64,000 nt of DNA, taken from NCBI GenBank assembly GCA_964369425.1, contig CAYJGW010000005.1, positions 1 to 64,000 of the forward strand, read 5' to 3'. The DNA is from CAUPWF01 sp964369425 (lineage in GTDB: Bacteria; Bacillota; Clostridia; Lachnospirales; Lachnospiraceae). Within the stretch, counting starts at the first letter, position 1. Every line of letters begins with the position of its first letter. The notes beneath the pieces were generated by a model that saw only the letters and a list, made by a program, of their open reading frames with translations, had not been told where the DNA came from and ran no database searches. A program made the translations under genes and the position numbers. Positions 16,414 through 25,534 of this stretch are shown piece after piece.

Positions 16414-19400
16414 CTAATATTGTGTCTTATTATCATAAAATGCATACGTATTTTTTCCTGCATCTTTAGCTTTATATAGTGCTTTATCTGCCATATTATT
16501 GAGTGTCATATACTCTGTCGCATATTCTGGGATCATAACGGCTCCTATACTGACCCCCACCTCGTCTAAATCTACATTCTTAATAGCTATCCCATTCACA
16601 TTAGAAATAATACGTTCAATTACAACACTTGCATTTTCTTTACTTCCTACATCACTTAATAGGATTACAAATTCATCTCCACCCAATCGACCTAAAATAT
16701 CTCCTGTTCTAAGACTACATTTGAGTGCACTAACTAGCTCAAGTAAATACTGGTCACCAGCTTGATGTCCATATATATCATTGATTTTTTTAAAATTATC
16801 AACATCTACTAACATCAATGTATGTACGTCTTCGTTCGTTTCCTTCTCAATTCTATGAATAGCTTCCGTAATTTTTTCTTGTGCTGTTGCTCGACTATAT
16901 GTCTTTGTCAAAGAATCAGTCTCCATTGTAGCTTGCAAGCTATTGGCAAGATAATAACTAGATTCAAGTGCTTTTTTTAAACTTTTTTCATTTTTTGTAT
17001 TTATAGCAAATGTAAATGCTAAATACCCACCAAAAATCAATATAACAGCAATTGCAAATGCATAAGTAGATGTATCTATTTCTTGTGTCATCTGAGTTGT
17101 CACATCTGATAGCAATATACTAACAACGCACCACTGGGTATCTGGGACTCGTACCATCACTGCTGTTCTGCTTTCTCCAGATACTTCATATTTTAGTACT
17201 GCTGTTTCCCCATTTTCCATATCTTTTCTCAAAGACTGTGCTGTATGTCCATTTGTAATATCTAAAGACTCTATAAATGTATACATATCACCATCCATAA
17301 ATAGATTGTCACTACTACCGCTTAAAACTATAGGAGTTCCATCTACTTGACAGAGATGGTAAAATGCTTCACCACCAAAATTCTTCAAATCTAGAACCGA
17401 TGAAAACTCATCTACATAGAACACACCATATAGCGCAGCTTCTATACCCTCGCCTGCATCAAATGGGGTTCCAATTACAAATAACTTTCTGCCAGTTTCC
17501 TCATCTGTCATAGGTGGTAAAATCCGAACTTCTCCATTTTTAGTACCATCTAAACTAAGCTCAACATCTGTAATAAGTCGATTACCATTCGAGTCAACGG
17601 GTGCCTCTCCATTTATAGCTATATACATATCATCAAATGAATTGACGTTTGTAAGTTCTCCCAATACCTGCGACATCTCCACTGTATCTGGATAATGAGA
17701 TGTCACTGCAATCTCCGTCGATTGTAGTAAATCTGAAGCATCCTTCACTTTAGAGGATACTTTATCCGCCATTCCAGTAGCCATTTCTACCAAAAACTCA
17801 TCACTTAGTTCTTCAACCGTTTTTAAGTTGTTAGCAGAAAATAATAAGATTGCTGCCATAAGCAAAATAACTGTTGCAATTCCTCCACCTAGTAAAGATC
17901 TCTTTTTCACTTTCCTAGTTACATCTCCTGTAAATTGCTCTGATTCATCTTTATTTTCACTTTTCACGCTACTTAGAGCTTCATTTTCCTCTGCTACCAC
18001 ATAAAATTCTTCCAAAGGCATCGGTCTAGAAAAAAGATACCCTTGGGAATATCTAATTCCGCTTTTTACCAATGTCTTTTGCATTGCAGCTGTTTCAACA
18101 CACTCTGCAATTAAATCCACCTGCATCTTTTTACTCAAATAAAATATACTATCTAAAATTTGGTTATAGCTAACATCCGTTCCTAAAAGTTCTGTCAACG
18201 AACCATTTATTTTTATATAATCGATTTCAAGATTCCCTATCTCTATAAAATTAGAATACCCCGAACCAAAATCATCAATAGCGATTTTTGCTCCATTTTG
18301 TTTTAGCTTTCTTATAAATTGTCGTAAATGTTCTTGACCTGCAAACTTCTCAGTCTCAACTAGTTCGAAAATAAAATGGCTAGAATCTTCCATTTTTTCC
18401 AAGTGGTTAGTAATCATATCTGCAAATTTTTCTGAATGTATGTCTAATGACGATATATTCATTGTTATAACTTCTGATCTATTCGCAAATAGTGAAAGCA
18501 CTTTATTTACCATTTGATAACTTAACTCTAAATACAATTCATGCTTTTTTGCAACTTCCATAAACACACTAGGCGGGAGTATCTCGCCGTCTAGCGCTTG
18601 GATTCTCATCAGTGCTTCATATGCAAAGAAATTACTTCGTTGACTATCATAAATCCCCTGAAAATAAGGTATTACTCCATCATTTTCTAAAGCTGCTTTG
18701 ATTTGTTCTACAATTTCAAACTCTTTTTGAAGGTCGTGATTTTCTTCATAGTCATCACAATATAAAACTTCTACTATTTCTTGATTTGAATGTTCTACGA
18801 TGTAATCCCATAACTCTTGCGGATTTTTTCCTCTTGTCGTAACTGCAAAAACTGTTGCAACTTCAGTGTTTTTTGCAAAATGTCCATATACTTCCTTCAC
18901 TGCATCAATAAATAGCTTTGTCGCAACTGTGTTGCTAGTGGTAAAAAAGAAATTTCTTTTTCCAAATCTATAGAATTTAATCTTTAGCTCAGTGAAATTT
19001 GTATCCACGTAATCTTTCATATCCTTCATCAGTTGCATAAGATATCTATCCGAGTCTCCAAAATCCCGTAATGATGTATCTTCTATGCTCACTAGACAAA
19101 TTCTTTGATTCTCGCCTTGCCCTCTATCTTTCAAAAACCTTCCCATGGTATCATCTGAAAGTTGCATGCGATCCATTGCCAGTTCCTCACTTCTTAGCGC
19201 ATTTGCAAACAAGGCAACTTCTTTTTTATCCTTTGCTAGATTCACTACATTTTGCAGTGTCTCCACCATCTCACTGTTCGTATCATCCAACTCATCTATT
19301 CGATCATATGCGCTGAGATTTGGAGTGATATAATTCACTTTTTCGGCCATGGTAAACACTGCGCAAGTTCCGTTATAGTAATATGTGTTATCATTTTTCG

Positions 19401-20469
19401 TACTGATTTCGCCGAACATAAATGCCCCACATACATCTTGATCTATAAATGGAGCCATCTCCCACTTAGATAAATTATTGAGAAAAAGCTTCCTAAAAAG
19501 GCAACTATAGCAAAACATAGTTTCTACTGGAGTATTTTGTAAATCATAACAGAGATTTTGCCATTCCTCTACACTTTTCACTGGACTTACATATCCAATT
19601 CTAAACTCTGTACCAACTTCTACTTGTGAATAGTACTGCCGTAATTTATTCTCTGTTGCATCGTATTGTACAAATCTACTAGAACCATCTTCTCCCTCGA
19701 TAACAAAGGGAAAACGAAGTAATATATCCGTAGAAACTGTAGCTTCATAATCTACATTCTCATGTAGTTGAGCAATCCCGAGCTGTTCGTTAATCCATTC
19801 CACCGACGGTTTCCCTTCGATTTCATCGATGTAATCTCCTGTCATAGCGGTGATAGTGTATGGTTCACTTATCGGTGCATGTCCCACAATCGCATTCGTG
19901 TATGCCAAAACGAAGTCGTCTGTAATATAGGTGACAGAAATTGTGTTTTCGTACACTTCGTTTTCATCAAAGACAACTGAATTTATATTGCCTTGTCCAT
20001 CTTGACAAGCTGCAATTCCACCTACAAACGGTGTGTTTGGTAAAGATTTTGACAGCCTTCGAATAATCCCTTCTGAATAGGGTGTTATTCCGCCTATATG
20101 TATAATTGCAAGTGCTGGTGAAATTTCACTTACATCTTTTTCGATGTGAGTAGCGATTTCTAAATCTGTCATCCCTTCAATAGAGAAAAAATCACTCACT
20201 ACTGAAGCGCGTTCAAACCCTGTGAATAAAATCAAAGTTTCTTCATCATATATCTGTGCATCAAAAATAACTCCACTTACAGTACAACCAATCACAGTTG
20301 CCTCTGGAAGTAAACCTTTCACTTTATTTGCAATATCTTTGCATATATTTTTATCTGGTGTAGATGCATGAATCCTCACAAGCCATGTATACTCATTTTC
20401 TAATTGATTTTCATGGATAAATTGTTCAAGAGTCTTTCCATCTTTATATAACAGTTTTAATACTCTCAT
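16414..20469 (-). CDS. FIST / degenerate GGDEF / EAL / TM sensor / GGDEF multidomain c-di-GMP protein
   Basis: A 1351-residue protein with an unusual order of parts. Residues 1-390: FIST N and C sensor domains (VRIHASTPDK, VIGCTVSGVIF, then GDYIDEIEGKPSVEWI). About 430-590: a GGDEF-like fold with RFGKRNFFF where RxGGDEF should be. About 600-850: an EAL domain with intact landmarks (AYEALMRI, TMNISSL, ELVETE, IAIDDFGSGYSNF, YIKINGS, AECVETA, QGYLFSRP). About 880-900: first membrane helix. About 905-1115: an extracytoplasmic Cache-like region. About 1120-1140: second helix. About 1175-1345: an active GGDEF domain (RLGGDEFVILL) with an RTGD inhibitory site five residues before. It can probably both make and degrade c-di-GMP. 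FIST is thought to bind small ligands. The nitroreductase gene follows by 15 bases. Confidence 0.92.
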   Translation of the reverse strand: MRVLKLLYKDGKTLEQFIHENQLENEYTWLVRIHASTPDKNICKDIANKVKGLLPEATVIGCTVSGVIFDAQIYDEETLILFTGFERASVVSDFFSIEGMTDLEIATHIEKDVSEISPALAIIHIGGITPYSEGIIRRLSKSLPNTPFVGGIAACQDGQGNINSVVFDENEVYENTISVTYITDDFVLAYTNAIVGHAPISEPYTITAMTGDYIDEIEGKPSVEWINEQLGIAQLHENVDYEATVSTDILLRFPFVIEGEDGSSRFVQYDATENKLRQYYSQVEVGTEFRIGYVSPVKSVEEWQNLCYDLQNTPVETMFCYSCLFRKLFLNNLSKWEMAPFIDQDVCGAFMFGEISTKNDNTYYYNGTCAVFTMAEKVNYITPNLSAYDRIDELDDTNSEMVETLQNVVNLAKDKKEVALFANALRSEELAMDRMQLSDDTMGRFLKDRGQGENQRICLVSIEDTSLRDFGDSDRYLMQLMKDMKDYVDTNFTELKIKFYRFGKRNFFFTTSNTVATKLFIDAVKEVYGHFAKNTEVATVFAVTTRGKNPQELWDYIVEHSNQEIVEVLYCDDYEENHDLQKEFEIVEQIKAALENDGVIPYFQGIYDSQRSNFFAYEALMRIQALDGEILPPSVFMEVAKKHELYLELSYQMVNKVLSLFANRSEVITMNISSLDIHSEKFADMITNHLEKMEDSSHFIFELVETEKFAGQEHLRQFIRKLKQNGAKIAIDDFGSGYSNFIEIGNLEIDYIKINGSLTELLGTDVSYNQILDSIFYLSKKMQVDLIAECVETAAMQKTLVKSGIRYSQGYLFSRPMPLEEFYVVAEENEALSSVKSENKDESEQFTGDVTRKVKKRSLLGGGIATVILLMAAILLFSANNLKTVEELSDEFLVEMATGMADKVSSKVKDASDLLQSTEIAVTSHYPDTVEMSQVLGELTNVNSFDDMYIAINGEAPVDSNGNRLITDVELSLDGTKNGEVRILPPMTDEETGRKLFVIGTPFDAGEGIEAALYGVFYVDEFSSVLDLKNFGGEAFYHLCQVDGTPIVLSGSSDNLFMDGDMYTFIESLDITNGHTAQSLRKDMENGETAVLKYEVSGESRTAVMVRVPDTQWCVVSILLSDVTTQMTQEIDTSTYAFAIAVILIFGGYLAFTFAINTKNEKSLKKALESSYYLANSLQATMETDSLTKTYSRATAQEKITEAIHRIEKETNEDVHTLMLVDVDNFKKINDIYGHQAGDQYLLELVSALKCSLRTGDILGRLGGDEFVILLSDVGSKENASVVIERIISNVNGIAIKNVDLDEVGVSIGAVMIPEYATEYMTLNNMADKALYKAKDAGKNTYAFYDNKTQY

Positions 20470-20570
20470 CCGTTTCTCCTTCGAGTCTCTAGCATAATAT
20501 TCTAATAGTTATCATTGTACCATAGTTTTCTTATAAAAAGATAAGTATCTCTATTATCTTAAGATATTAT

Positions 20571-20599
20571 TTGCTTTTTGGGATTTATCTCATTATACT
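20571..20599 (+). promoter_or_regulatory. promoter of the DEAD-box helicase gene
   Basis: TTGCTT (20571-20576), 17-base spacer, TATACT (20594-20599), about 30 bases before the ATG at 20630. Confidence 0.6.
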
Positions 20600-20629
20600 A
20601 TAGAGACTACATGGAGGTAAATTATTATT

Positions 20630-22084
20630 ATGATAACAGATAAAAGTACTATTAATTCTTTTCAACAATTTCATCTATCAAAGGAGATTATTGATTCACT
20701 AACACTTCTTGATATGACCGTTCCTACACCTATTCAATCTGCAGTAATTCCTCAGATTCTACAATCTAAAAATATTATTGCAAAATCACAGACTGGCAGT
20801 GGGAAAACAGCTGCTTTTGGAATACCGCTTTGCGAATTAGTGACATGGGACTATCGTGATCCCCAAGTCTTGGTTTTAGAACCTACAAGAGAATTAACTG
20901 TACAGGTCAAGGAAGAGTTGTATTATATCGGTCGTACCAAACGACTTAAAATTGCAGATGTATTTGGAGGATTTCCAATCGATAAACAACTGCAAACGCT
21001 TCGTCAAAAAAATCATATGGTTGTGGGCACTCCTGGGCGAGTCGGTGACCACATTCGACGTGAAAGTTTGAAACTAGATAGTATTAAGCACTTAGTTATT
21101 GATGAAGCTGACTTAATGTTAGACATGGGATTTTCAGAAGATGTACGAAGTATTATTGATATGCTTCCTGATGATATCTCTATTTATTTATTTTCTGCTA
21201 CTATGACTACCAAAGTTACTGAATTAATTGATCATATCCAGCGAGAGGCTATAACTATCGAGATTAAAGCTGATATCGAGACAGTGGAAACAATTGGTCA
21301 GTACTTATATTCCGTAGATTCTGATGATAAATACCAATCTTTTTTAGACGTGTTAACTTGTGAAAACCCTGATTCAGCTATTATTTTTTGTGGCACTCGA
21401 GATATGGTAGATGTACTTGGCCATAAATTACTAAGAGATGGCGTAAAATCAGCTTTACTTCATGGTGAGATTGATCAAAGTAATCGTATCAAAGCGATTC
21501 AAGGATTTAAATCTGGACGATTTCGTTTTTTAATTGCCACAGATGTAGCCTCTAGAGGGGTGGATATCCCTAAACTCTCTCATGTGTTCAATTATGATTT
21601 TCCAACAAATAAAGAAGTATACGTACACAGAATCGGTCGTACTGGTCGTAATGGCGAAATGGGAACTGCCATTAGTTTTGTCACACCTCTAGATGAAAGG
21701 ATGATGAATGCTGTCTCCGAGTACATTGGAATGGAACTCACATACACCGCTATCCCTTCTGTTAGTGAAAAACAACGGAAGGCATTTATAAAAAAATGTA
21801 AGACGCCCCCTACAAAAAGAACACATAAGGCAGCAGCTTTTAATAAAACCATTACAAAAATCGCTATTGGCGGAGGAAAAAAATCAAAAATGAGGACAAT
21901 CGACATTGTTGGTACCATTTGTAATATCAATAATAATATCACTGCTGAAGATATCGGTGCTATTGATATACGTGATAGTATTACTTATGTTGAAATATTA
22001 AACAATAAGGGAAACGAAGTCCTTCAAGCATTACAGACAAAACCAATTAAGGGAAAAATTCGTAATGTTCGAAAGGGTAGATAA
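20630..22084 (+). CDS. dbpA: DEAD-box RNA helicase, DbpA/YxiN type
   Basis: A 484-residue ATP-dependent RNA helicase. Motifs in order: Q motif (PTPIQSAVIPQIL), Walker A SQTGSGKTAAFG, PTRELTVQV, GTPGR, VIDEADLMLDMGF, SATM, then FCGTRD, ATDVASRGVDIP and HRIGRTGRNG. The last 75 residues (from about 405, with TIDIVGTICN and IGAIDIRDSITYVEI) form a DbpA/YxiN-type RNA-recognition domain, which in those proteins binds hairpin 92 of 23S rRNA. A role in 50S ribosome assembly is therefore likely. A good RBS (GGAGGTAAA) precedes the ATG. It is convergent with arsR, with a gap of 5 bases. Confidence 0.93.
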   Translation: MITDKSTINSFQQFHLSKEIIDSLTLLDMTVPTPIQSAVIPQILQSKNIIAKSQTGSGKTAAFGIPLCELVTWDYRDPQVLVLEPTRELTVQVKEELYYIGRTKRLKIADVFGGFPIDKQLQTLRQKNHMVVGTPGRVGDHIRRESLKLDSIKHLVIDEADLMLDMGFSEDVRSIIDMLPDDISIYLFSATMTTKVTELIDHIQREAITIEIKADIETVETIGQYLYSVDSDDKYQSFLDVLTCENPDSAIIFCGTRDMVDVLGHKLLRDGVKSALLHGEIDQSNRIKAIQGFKSGRFRFLIATDVASRGVDIPKLSHVFNYDFPTNKEVYVHRIGRTGRNGEMGTAISFVTPLDERMMNAVSEYIGMELTYTAIPSVSEKQRKAFIKKCKTPPTKRTHKAAAFNKTITKIAIGGGKKSKMRTIDIVGTICNINNNITAEDIGAIDIRDSITYVEILNNKGNEVLQALQTKPIKGKIRNVRKGR

Positions 22085-22089
22085 CTCAA

Positions 22090-22383
22090 TTATTGTGCTT
22101 TACAATATGTTTCTTTTATCGTATTCAACAATACCAAAATTCTTTCATCCTTTACATTGTAAGTAATTGTCTGAGCCTTTTTATCATAGTCTAGTATTCC
22201 ATTTGCTTTTAAAAGTGCCAGATGCTGAGATAGACCAGACTGTGTAATATTAAGTTTTTCTAACAAGGAGCCTACTGTCTGCGGCTCCTTGGACAGTTCA
22301 CATAGAATCAAAAGCCTATTTTCATTGGCTACAAGTTTCAATAAGTCTGCAATTTCTTTTGCTTTTTCTTTCATTTCTTTCAT
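22090..22383 (-). CDS. ArsR-family winged-helix repressor
   Basis: A 97-residue ArsR/SmtB-family regulator: ANENRLLILCELSKEP, then helix-turn-helix TVGSLLEKLNITQSGLSQHLALLKANGILD and wing (KKAQTITYNV). The classic metal-site cysteine motif ELCVCD in the recognition helix is absent (ITQSGLSQH instead), so it may sense something other than arsenic or cadmium; a Cys in the first helix (LCEL) and one near the C-terminus (YCKAQ) could be redox or metal ligands. It is the last gene of the ferredoxin/NapH-like operon, 2 bases after the previous stop, and probably represses it through the palindrome at 23185-23202. Confidence 0.9.
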   Translation of the reverse strand: MKEMKEKAKEIADLLKLVANENRLLILCELSKEPQTVGSLLEKLNITQSGLSQHLALLKANGILDYDKKAQTITYNVKDERILVLLNTIKETYCKAQ

Positions 22384-22385
22384 TT

Positions 22386-22964
22386 TTACTCTTCTCCCTT
22401 ATGCTTAAGCATACAAATGCTTTGAGTCATTGTACCCATTGGACAATACACACAGAACCCACGTGGCTTATATAGTGCCATCGTTGCGATGCCTAGAATG
22501 TTTGAGGTAAGCATAACGCTATAAAATCCAAAAGCATATTGTGCAATCCAATCTGCCACATCAGTAGTATTTGCAAAATCCCAGGGTAATCTATATGTCC
22601 ATAAAAGTGTAAGTACTTCAGATAATTCTACACTCCCTGCAAAGACTAAGTAAGTTGTAAATACCATATTTAAAAACATTACCATAAAAAAGGTTAGATA
22701 TCCATATCTAAAATATCGCGTTCTCATAAACGTCGGCAAAGGTTTGTTTCTAGATAGCCTTGCACCAAGAATTGAAAAAAGTTGTCCTCGGCCACAGAAA
22801 TTATGGCAATACCCTTTGTTTCCTGTTACAACAGCTATAATCAACGGTGTGAGAAAAAAGATCATCCCAACCCATGCGAATAGAATATTAAAAAATCCCA
22901 AAACAAAATATGTAATTTCTGCAATCCACAGATAATCATACCATTTTTTACTTTTCCCCTTCAT
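22386..22964 (-). CDS. NapH/MauN-like membrane iron-sulfur protein
   Basis: A 192-residue integral membrane protein with about four hydrophobic helices. It carries cysteine motifs of the NapH/MauN/CcoG group: CHNFCGRGQLFSILGARLSR after the second helix and FCVYCPMGTMTQSICML near the end, each with Cys residues typical of membrane [4Fe-4S] quinol-linked proteins. It may pass electrons between the quinone pool or membrane and the ferredoxin encoded just upstream. The ATG at 22964 follows GGAGGTGGAAC and overlaps the end of the ferredoxin gene by 17 bases, so translation is coupled. The longer frame start at 22991 lacks such an RBS. Confidence 0.85.
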   Translation of the reverse strand: MKGKSKKWYDYLWIAEITYFVLGFFNILFAWVGMIFFLTPLIIAVVTGNKGYCHNFCGRGQLFSILGARLSRNKPLPTFMRTRYFRYGYLTFFMVMFLNMVFTTYLVFAGSVELSEVLTLLWTYRLPWDFANTTDVADWIAQYAFGFYSVMLTSNILGIATMALYKPRGFCVYCPMGTMTQSICMLKHKGEE

Positions 22965-23163
22965 GTTCCACCTCCAATGTAACAATTTCAATTACAGAGG
23001 CTGGACATACTTTACTACACTTCCCACACCCAACACATTTTTCTTTATTTACCCTTGCTTTTCTCCCGTCCGTTATAGAAATTGCTTTCAAAGGACACGT
23101 TTTTAGACAAGTTCCACATGCAACACATAAATCATTAACAACTGCCAATCTTTTTTTCTTCAC
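22948..23163 (-). CDS. 2[4Fe-4S] ferredoxin
   Basis: A 71-residue bacterial-type ferredoxin with two complete CxxCxxCxxxCP clusters (CVACGTCLKTCP near residues 13-24 and CVGCGKCSKVCP near 43-54). It begins with GTG at 23163, preceded by GGGAGAGG. The basic N-terminus (MKKKRL) and acidic C-terminus (EVEHEGEK) frame it. It is the first gene of the three-gene operon with the NapH-like protein and ArsR, whose promoter carries a perfect palindrome. Low-potential electron transfer is certain in kind; the partner is inferred to be the neighbouring membrane protein. Confidence 0.95.
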   Translation of the reverse strand: MKKKRLAVVNDLCVACGTCLKTCPLKAISITDGRKARVNKEKCVGCGKCSKVCPASVIEIVTLEVEHEGEK

Positions 23164-23184
23164 GACACGCCTCTCCCTTTAGTT

Positions 23185-23202
23185 TATTAGTAATTACTAA
23201 TA
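23185..23202. promoter_or_regulatory. perfect 18-bp palindromic operator
   Basis: TATTAGTAATTACTAATA is a perfect inverted repeat that begins inside the -10 box of the ferredoxin operon. Its size and AT-rich form (ATAn..nTAT type) are typical of ArsR-family operators, and an ArsR gene closes this operon, so autorepression is likely. Confidence 0.75.
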
Positions 23203-23227
23203 TACTGATTTTTATTCCAAATGTCAA
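23199..23227 (-). promoter_or_regulatory. promoter of the ferredoxin/NapH-like/arsR operon
   Basis: On the minus strand TTGACA (23222-23227), exactly 17 bases, TATATT (23199-23204). A near-consensus, inherently strong promoter whose -10 overlaps the palindrome at 23185-23202. Confidence 0.85.
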
Positions 23228-23262
23228 GCAATGTTAGAAATTATTTTCCAAGTAAAAATTTT

Positions 23263-24174
23263 TTAAGCGACCAGTAGTAATAAAACAACACTCAATACTA
23301 TTCCTATAATAATACTAATAGAATTTGCCATCGCTGGTACATCCTTTTGGTATCCACACTGTTTTGCATATACGGAAGATATCGTTGATATCGGTGCCAT
23401 TAGTGCAAGAATTAGTATGTATTTTGCCTCTATCGGCAATGGTAAACTCGTATACACAACAATAGAAGCTAGTATTCCAACACCGTAACGAACAGCAAGA
23501 ATTTTTGCCACATCTCGCATTTGACTCTTTTTCATCTTAAATTCTATTAAGATTCCAATCATTAACATTACTAGAAATCCATTTGCCCCACCAATATAAC
23601 CAGTTACTAAGAATACATTATCCGAAAGTGAGATATTTAAAAGTTTCAACAAAATAATAACAATGTATGTAACAAATGCTGGTGACTGTAACAATCTACG
23701 CCCGATAGATGCGATTGATATTTTCTCGTCTTGATTTACAATCGTTAACCCCACAGAATAACTTCCACCTAATACAAAAAAGGAATTCCCCATATCAAAC
23801 ATGCAAAGATAAGCCAATGCAGTTCCTGAAAAAAACATTTGGCAAATCGGTAGAACGAAATTTCCAATATTATGACCTGAGCAACATATCATGAAAGTTG
23901 CTGTTGTCGCTCTTTCCCTTTTTCTTGTAATCATATAACCCAACCATAACAGAATGAAATTTGTAACAATTCCTAAAACCACAGCCAATAACATAGATAC
24001 ATCTAATATCATGTCTGCTGAATTTGTAAGCAACACCGCTGGTAATGTAAGGTTCATAATAATTACGGAGAGCTTATGCCCATCTTCTTTTTCTAATAAT
24101 CCTTTCTTTTTTAATGAATATCCCAGTATGATTACTAATACATACCCTAATGAACGAACTAATACTGATTCCAT
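23263..24174 (-). CDS. AEC-family transporter
   Basis: A 303-residue integral membrane protein of the auxin efflux carrier (AEC/BART) family with about ten hydrophobic helices in two five-helix halves. Landmarks: the N-terminal GYVLVIILGYSLKKKGLL, the central NIGNFVLPICQMFFSG with conserved Asn and Pro in the broken helix, and APISTISSVYAKQCGY in the second half. Bacterial members export or exchange dicarboxylates or amino acids; the substrate is not readable here. AAGGAGA precedes the ATG. It stands alone with its own promoter (24219-24248). Confidence 0.9.
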   Translation of the reverse strand: MESVLVRSLGYVLVIILGYSLKKKGLLEKEDGHKLSVIIMNLTLPAVLLTNSADMILDVSMLLAVVLGIVTNFILLWLGYMITRKRERATTATFMICCSGHNIGNFVLPICQMFFSGTALAYLCMFDMGNSFFVLGGSYSVGLTIVNQDEKISIASIGRRLLQSPAFVTYIVIILLKLLNISLSDNVFLVTGYIGGANGFLVMLMIGILIEFKMKKSQMRDVAKILAVRYGVGILASIVVYTSLPLPIEAKYILILALMAPISTISSVYAKQCGYQKDVPAMANSISIIIGIVLSVVLLLLVA

Positions 24175-24218
24175 ATTTGAATCTCCTTATAACCGACATG
24201 AATTTTGTGATAGTTTCC

Positions 24219-24248
24219 ATTATAACCTTTCTCTTTATGCAAATTCAA
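24219..24248 (-). promoter_or_regulatory. promoter of the AEC transporter gene
   Basis: On the minus strand TTGAAT (24243-24248), 18 bases, TATAAT (24219-24224). The -35 lies in a perfect palindrome AATTCAATTGAATT (24242-24255) that could be an operator. Confidence 0.55.
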
Positions 24249-24366
24249 TTGAATTATTATTTTTTCTTTTAACTAAAACATATTGCAAACAAAAAGAAAA
24301 CAATGCATATGTTGCAATTTAATTTGCTCATAATACATTGTCTTCTATTTATAGTTCTATGTTTTA

Positions 24367-25494
24367 CTACTTTTCCAAAAGACTTTCGTCTACCATTGTT
24401 AATAATTCTCTAATTTTCAGATGCTGTGGACATCTATTTTCACAACCCCCACAATCAATGCAATCTTTCACCGTACTCTTTGGATTATCTTTTATATAAT
24501 CTTTGTAATTTTTCACCCCAGCTTCTGTCAATCCATACACATTGCAGGTATTGTAGGCTGCAAATATTCTCGCTATGTCTATAGAGGATGGACATGGCTG
24601 ACAATATTGACATCCTGTGCAATATAATTCTGCGAATTTTTTCAAATTATCAATAGACTCTTTAATCTGTTCATATTCTACTTTTGTCATCGGCTCTTCC
24701 AAACTTGCAATCGTAACATTTTGCTTCACCATATCAAGGTTTTCCATTCCACTAAGAGCACATGCGATATTCTCATTACCTAAAACGAATTTAAAAGCTA
24801 ACTCATAAGTTGCAATCGGGTCATTTCCTGTAAGTTTTTTATAGATATCCGTCGGTGCTGCCAGTCTTCCACCTGCAACAGGTCCCATTGCAACTACACC
24901 TAACCCTTTTGATACTGCATATTCAATCATTTCTTCGTTAGAACGATCAATCAAATTATACTGAACTAGCATAGTTTCCAATACTTTTCCAGTATCAATA
25001 ATATATTTTATATTTTCAGGCTTATCATGAAATGAAAATGATATGTGTTTAATCTTTCCAGCTTCTTTTAATCGCAATGCTTCTTCGATTAGACCAAACT
25101 TCAGAATGATATTATCAAATCCCTCTTTATTAATTCCCCAAAAATGGTAGAAATCAACATAATCAGTCTGTAGATTTTTAAGACTTTTATCCAAAAACGC
25201 TTCATAATCTTCTTTTTTCTTCACATCGCCTACTGGACATTTTGTAGAAATATACACCTTGTCTCTAAAGTTTTTTACTGCTTCTCCTACTGTCGCTTCT
25301 GAATTGGAATGACAATAATAAGGCGCCGTGTCAAAGTAATTTACTCCTGACTCATAGGCTTCTAGTACCATTTCATTTACTTTATCTTGGTCAATTGTAA
25401 ACTCACCTTCATTTTCAATTTCTGGAAATCTCATACACCCAAATCCAAGGGCCGAAATCATTACATCTGTATTTCCAAATTTTCTGTATTGCAT
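24367..25494 (-). CDS. aldo/keto reductase with C-terminal ferredoxin-like domain
   Basis: A 375-residue protein. Residues 1-270 form an aldo/keto reductase barrel with the catalytic tetrad visible: Asp and Tyr in NYFDTAPYYC, Lys in YISTKCPV and His in DFYHFWGI. Residues about 290-360 carry two iron-sulfur motifs, CTGCQYCQPCP (CxxCxxCxxC) and CIDCGGCENRCP, with a helix between. Such fused reductases are common in anaerobic Firmicutes and may exchange electrons between a ferredoxin-type cluster and the substrate; the substrate is unknown. The ATG has GGAGG upstream. It is not linked to the sugar operon, which ends at the hairpin 25535-25567. Confidence 0.92.
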   Translation of the reverse strand: MQYRKFGNTDVMISALGFGCMRFPEIENEGEFTIDQDKVNEMVLEAYESGVNYFDTAPYYCHSNSEATVGEAVKNFRDKVYISTKCPVGDVKKKEDYEAFLDKSLKNLQTDYVDFYHFWGINKEGFDNIILKFGLIEEALRLKEAGKIKHISFSFHDKPENIKYIIDTGKVLETMLVQYNLIDRSNEEMIEYAVSKGLGVVAMGPVAGGRLAAPTDIYKKLTGNDPIATYELAFKFVLGNENIACALSGMENLDMVKQNVTIASLEEPMTKVEYEQIKESIDNLKKFAELYCTGCQYCQPCPSSIDIARIFAAYNTCNVYGLTEAGVKNYKDYIKDNPKSTVKDCIDCGGCENRCPQHLKIRELLTMVDESLLEK

Positions 25495-25534
25495 AAATAA
25501 ATTCCTCCATTTTTTAACATTAGATTCCTAAAAT

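Noticed and set aside
21592..21942. 116-residue minus-strand frame over the DEAD-box helicase gene
   Set aside because: Shadow of a clear helicase with complete motifs; no RBS.
24256..24366. Imperfect repeats TATTGCAA / ATGTTGCAA downstream of the AKR gene
   Set aside because: Short, AT-rich and not symmetric enough to be called a regulatory site or terminator.
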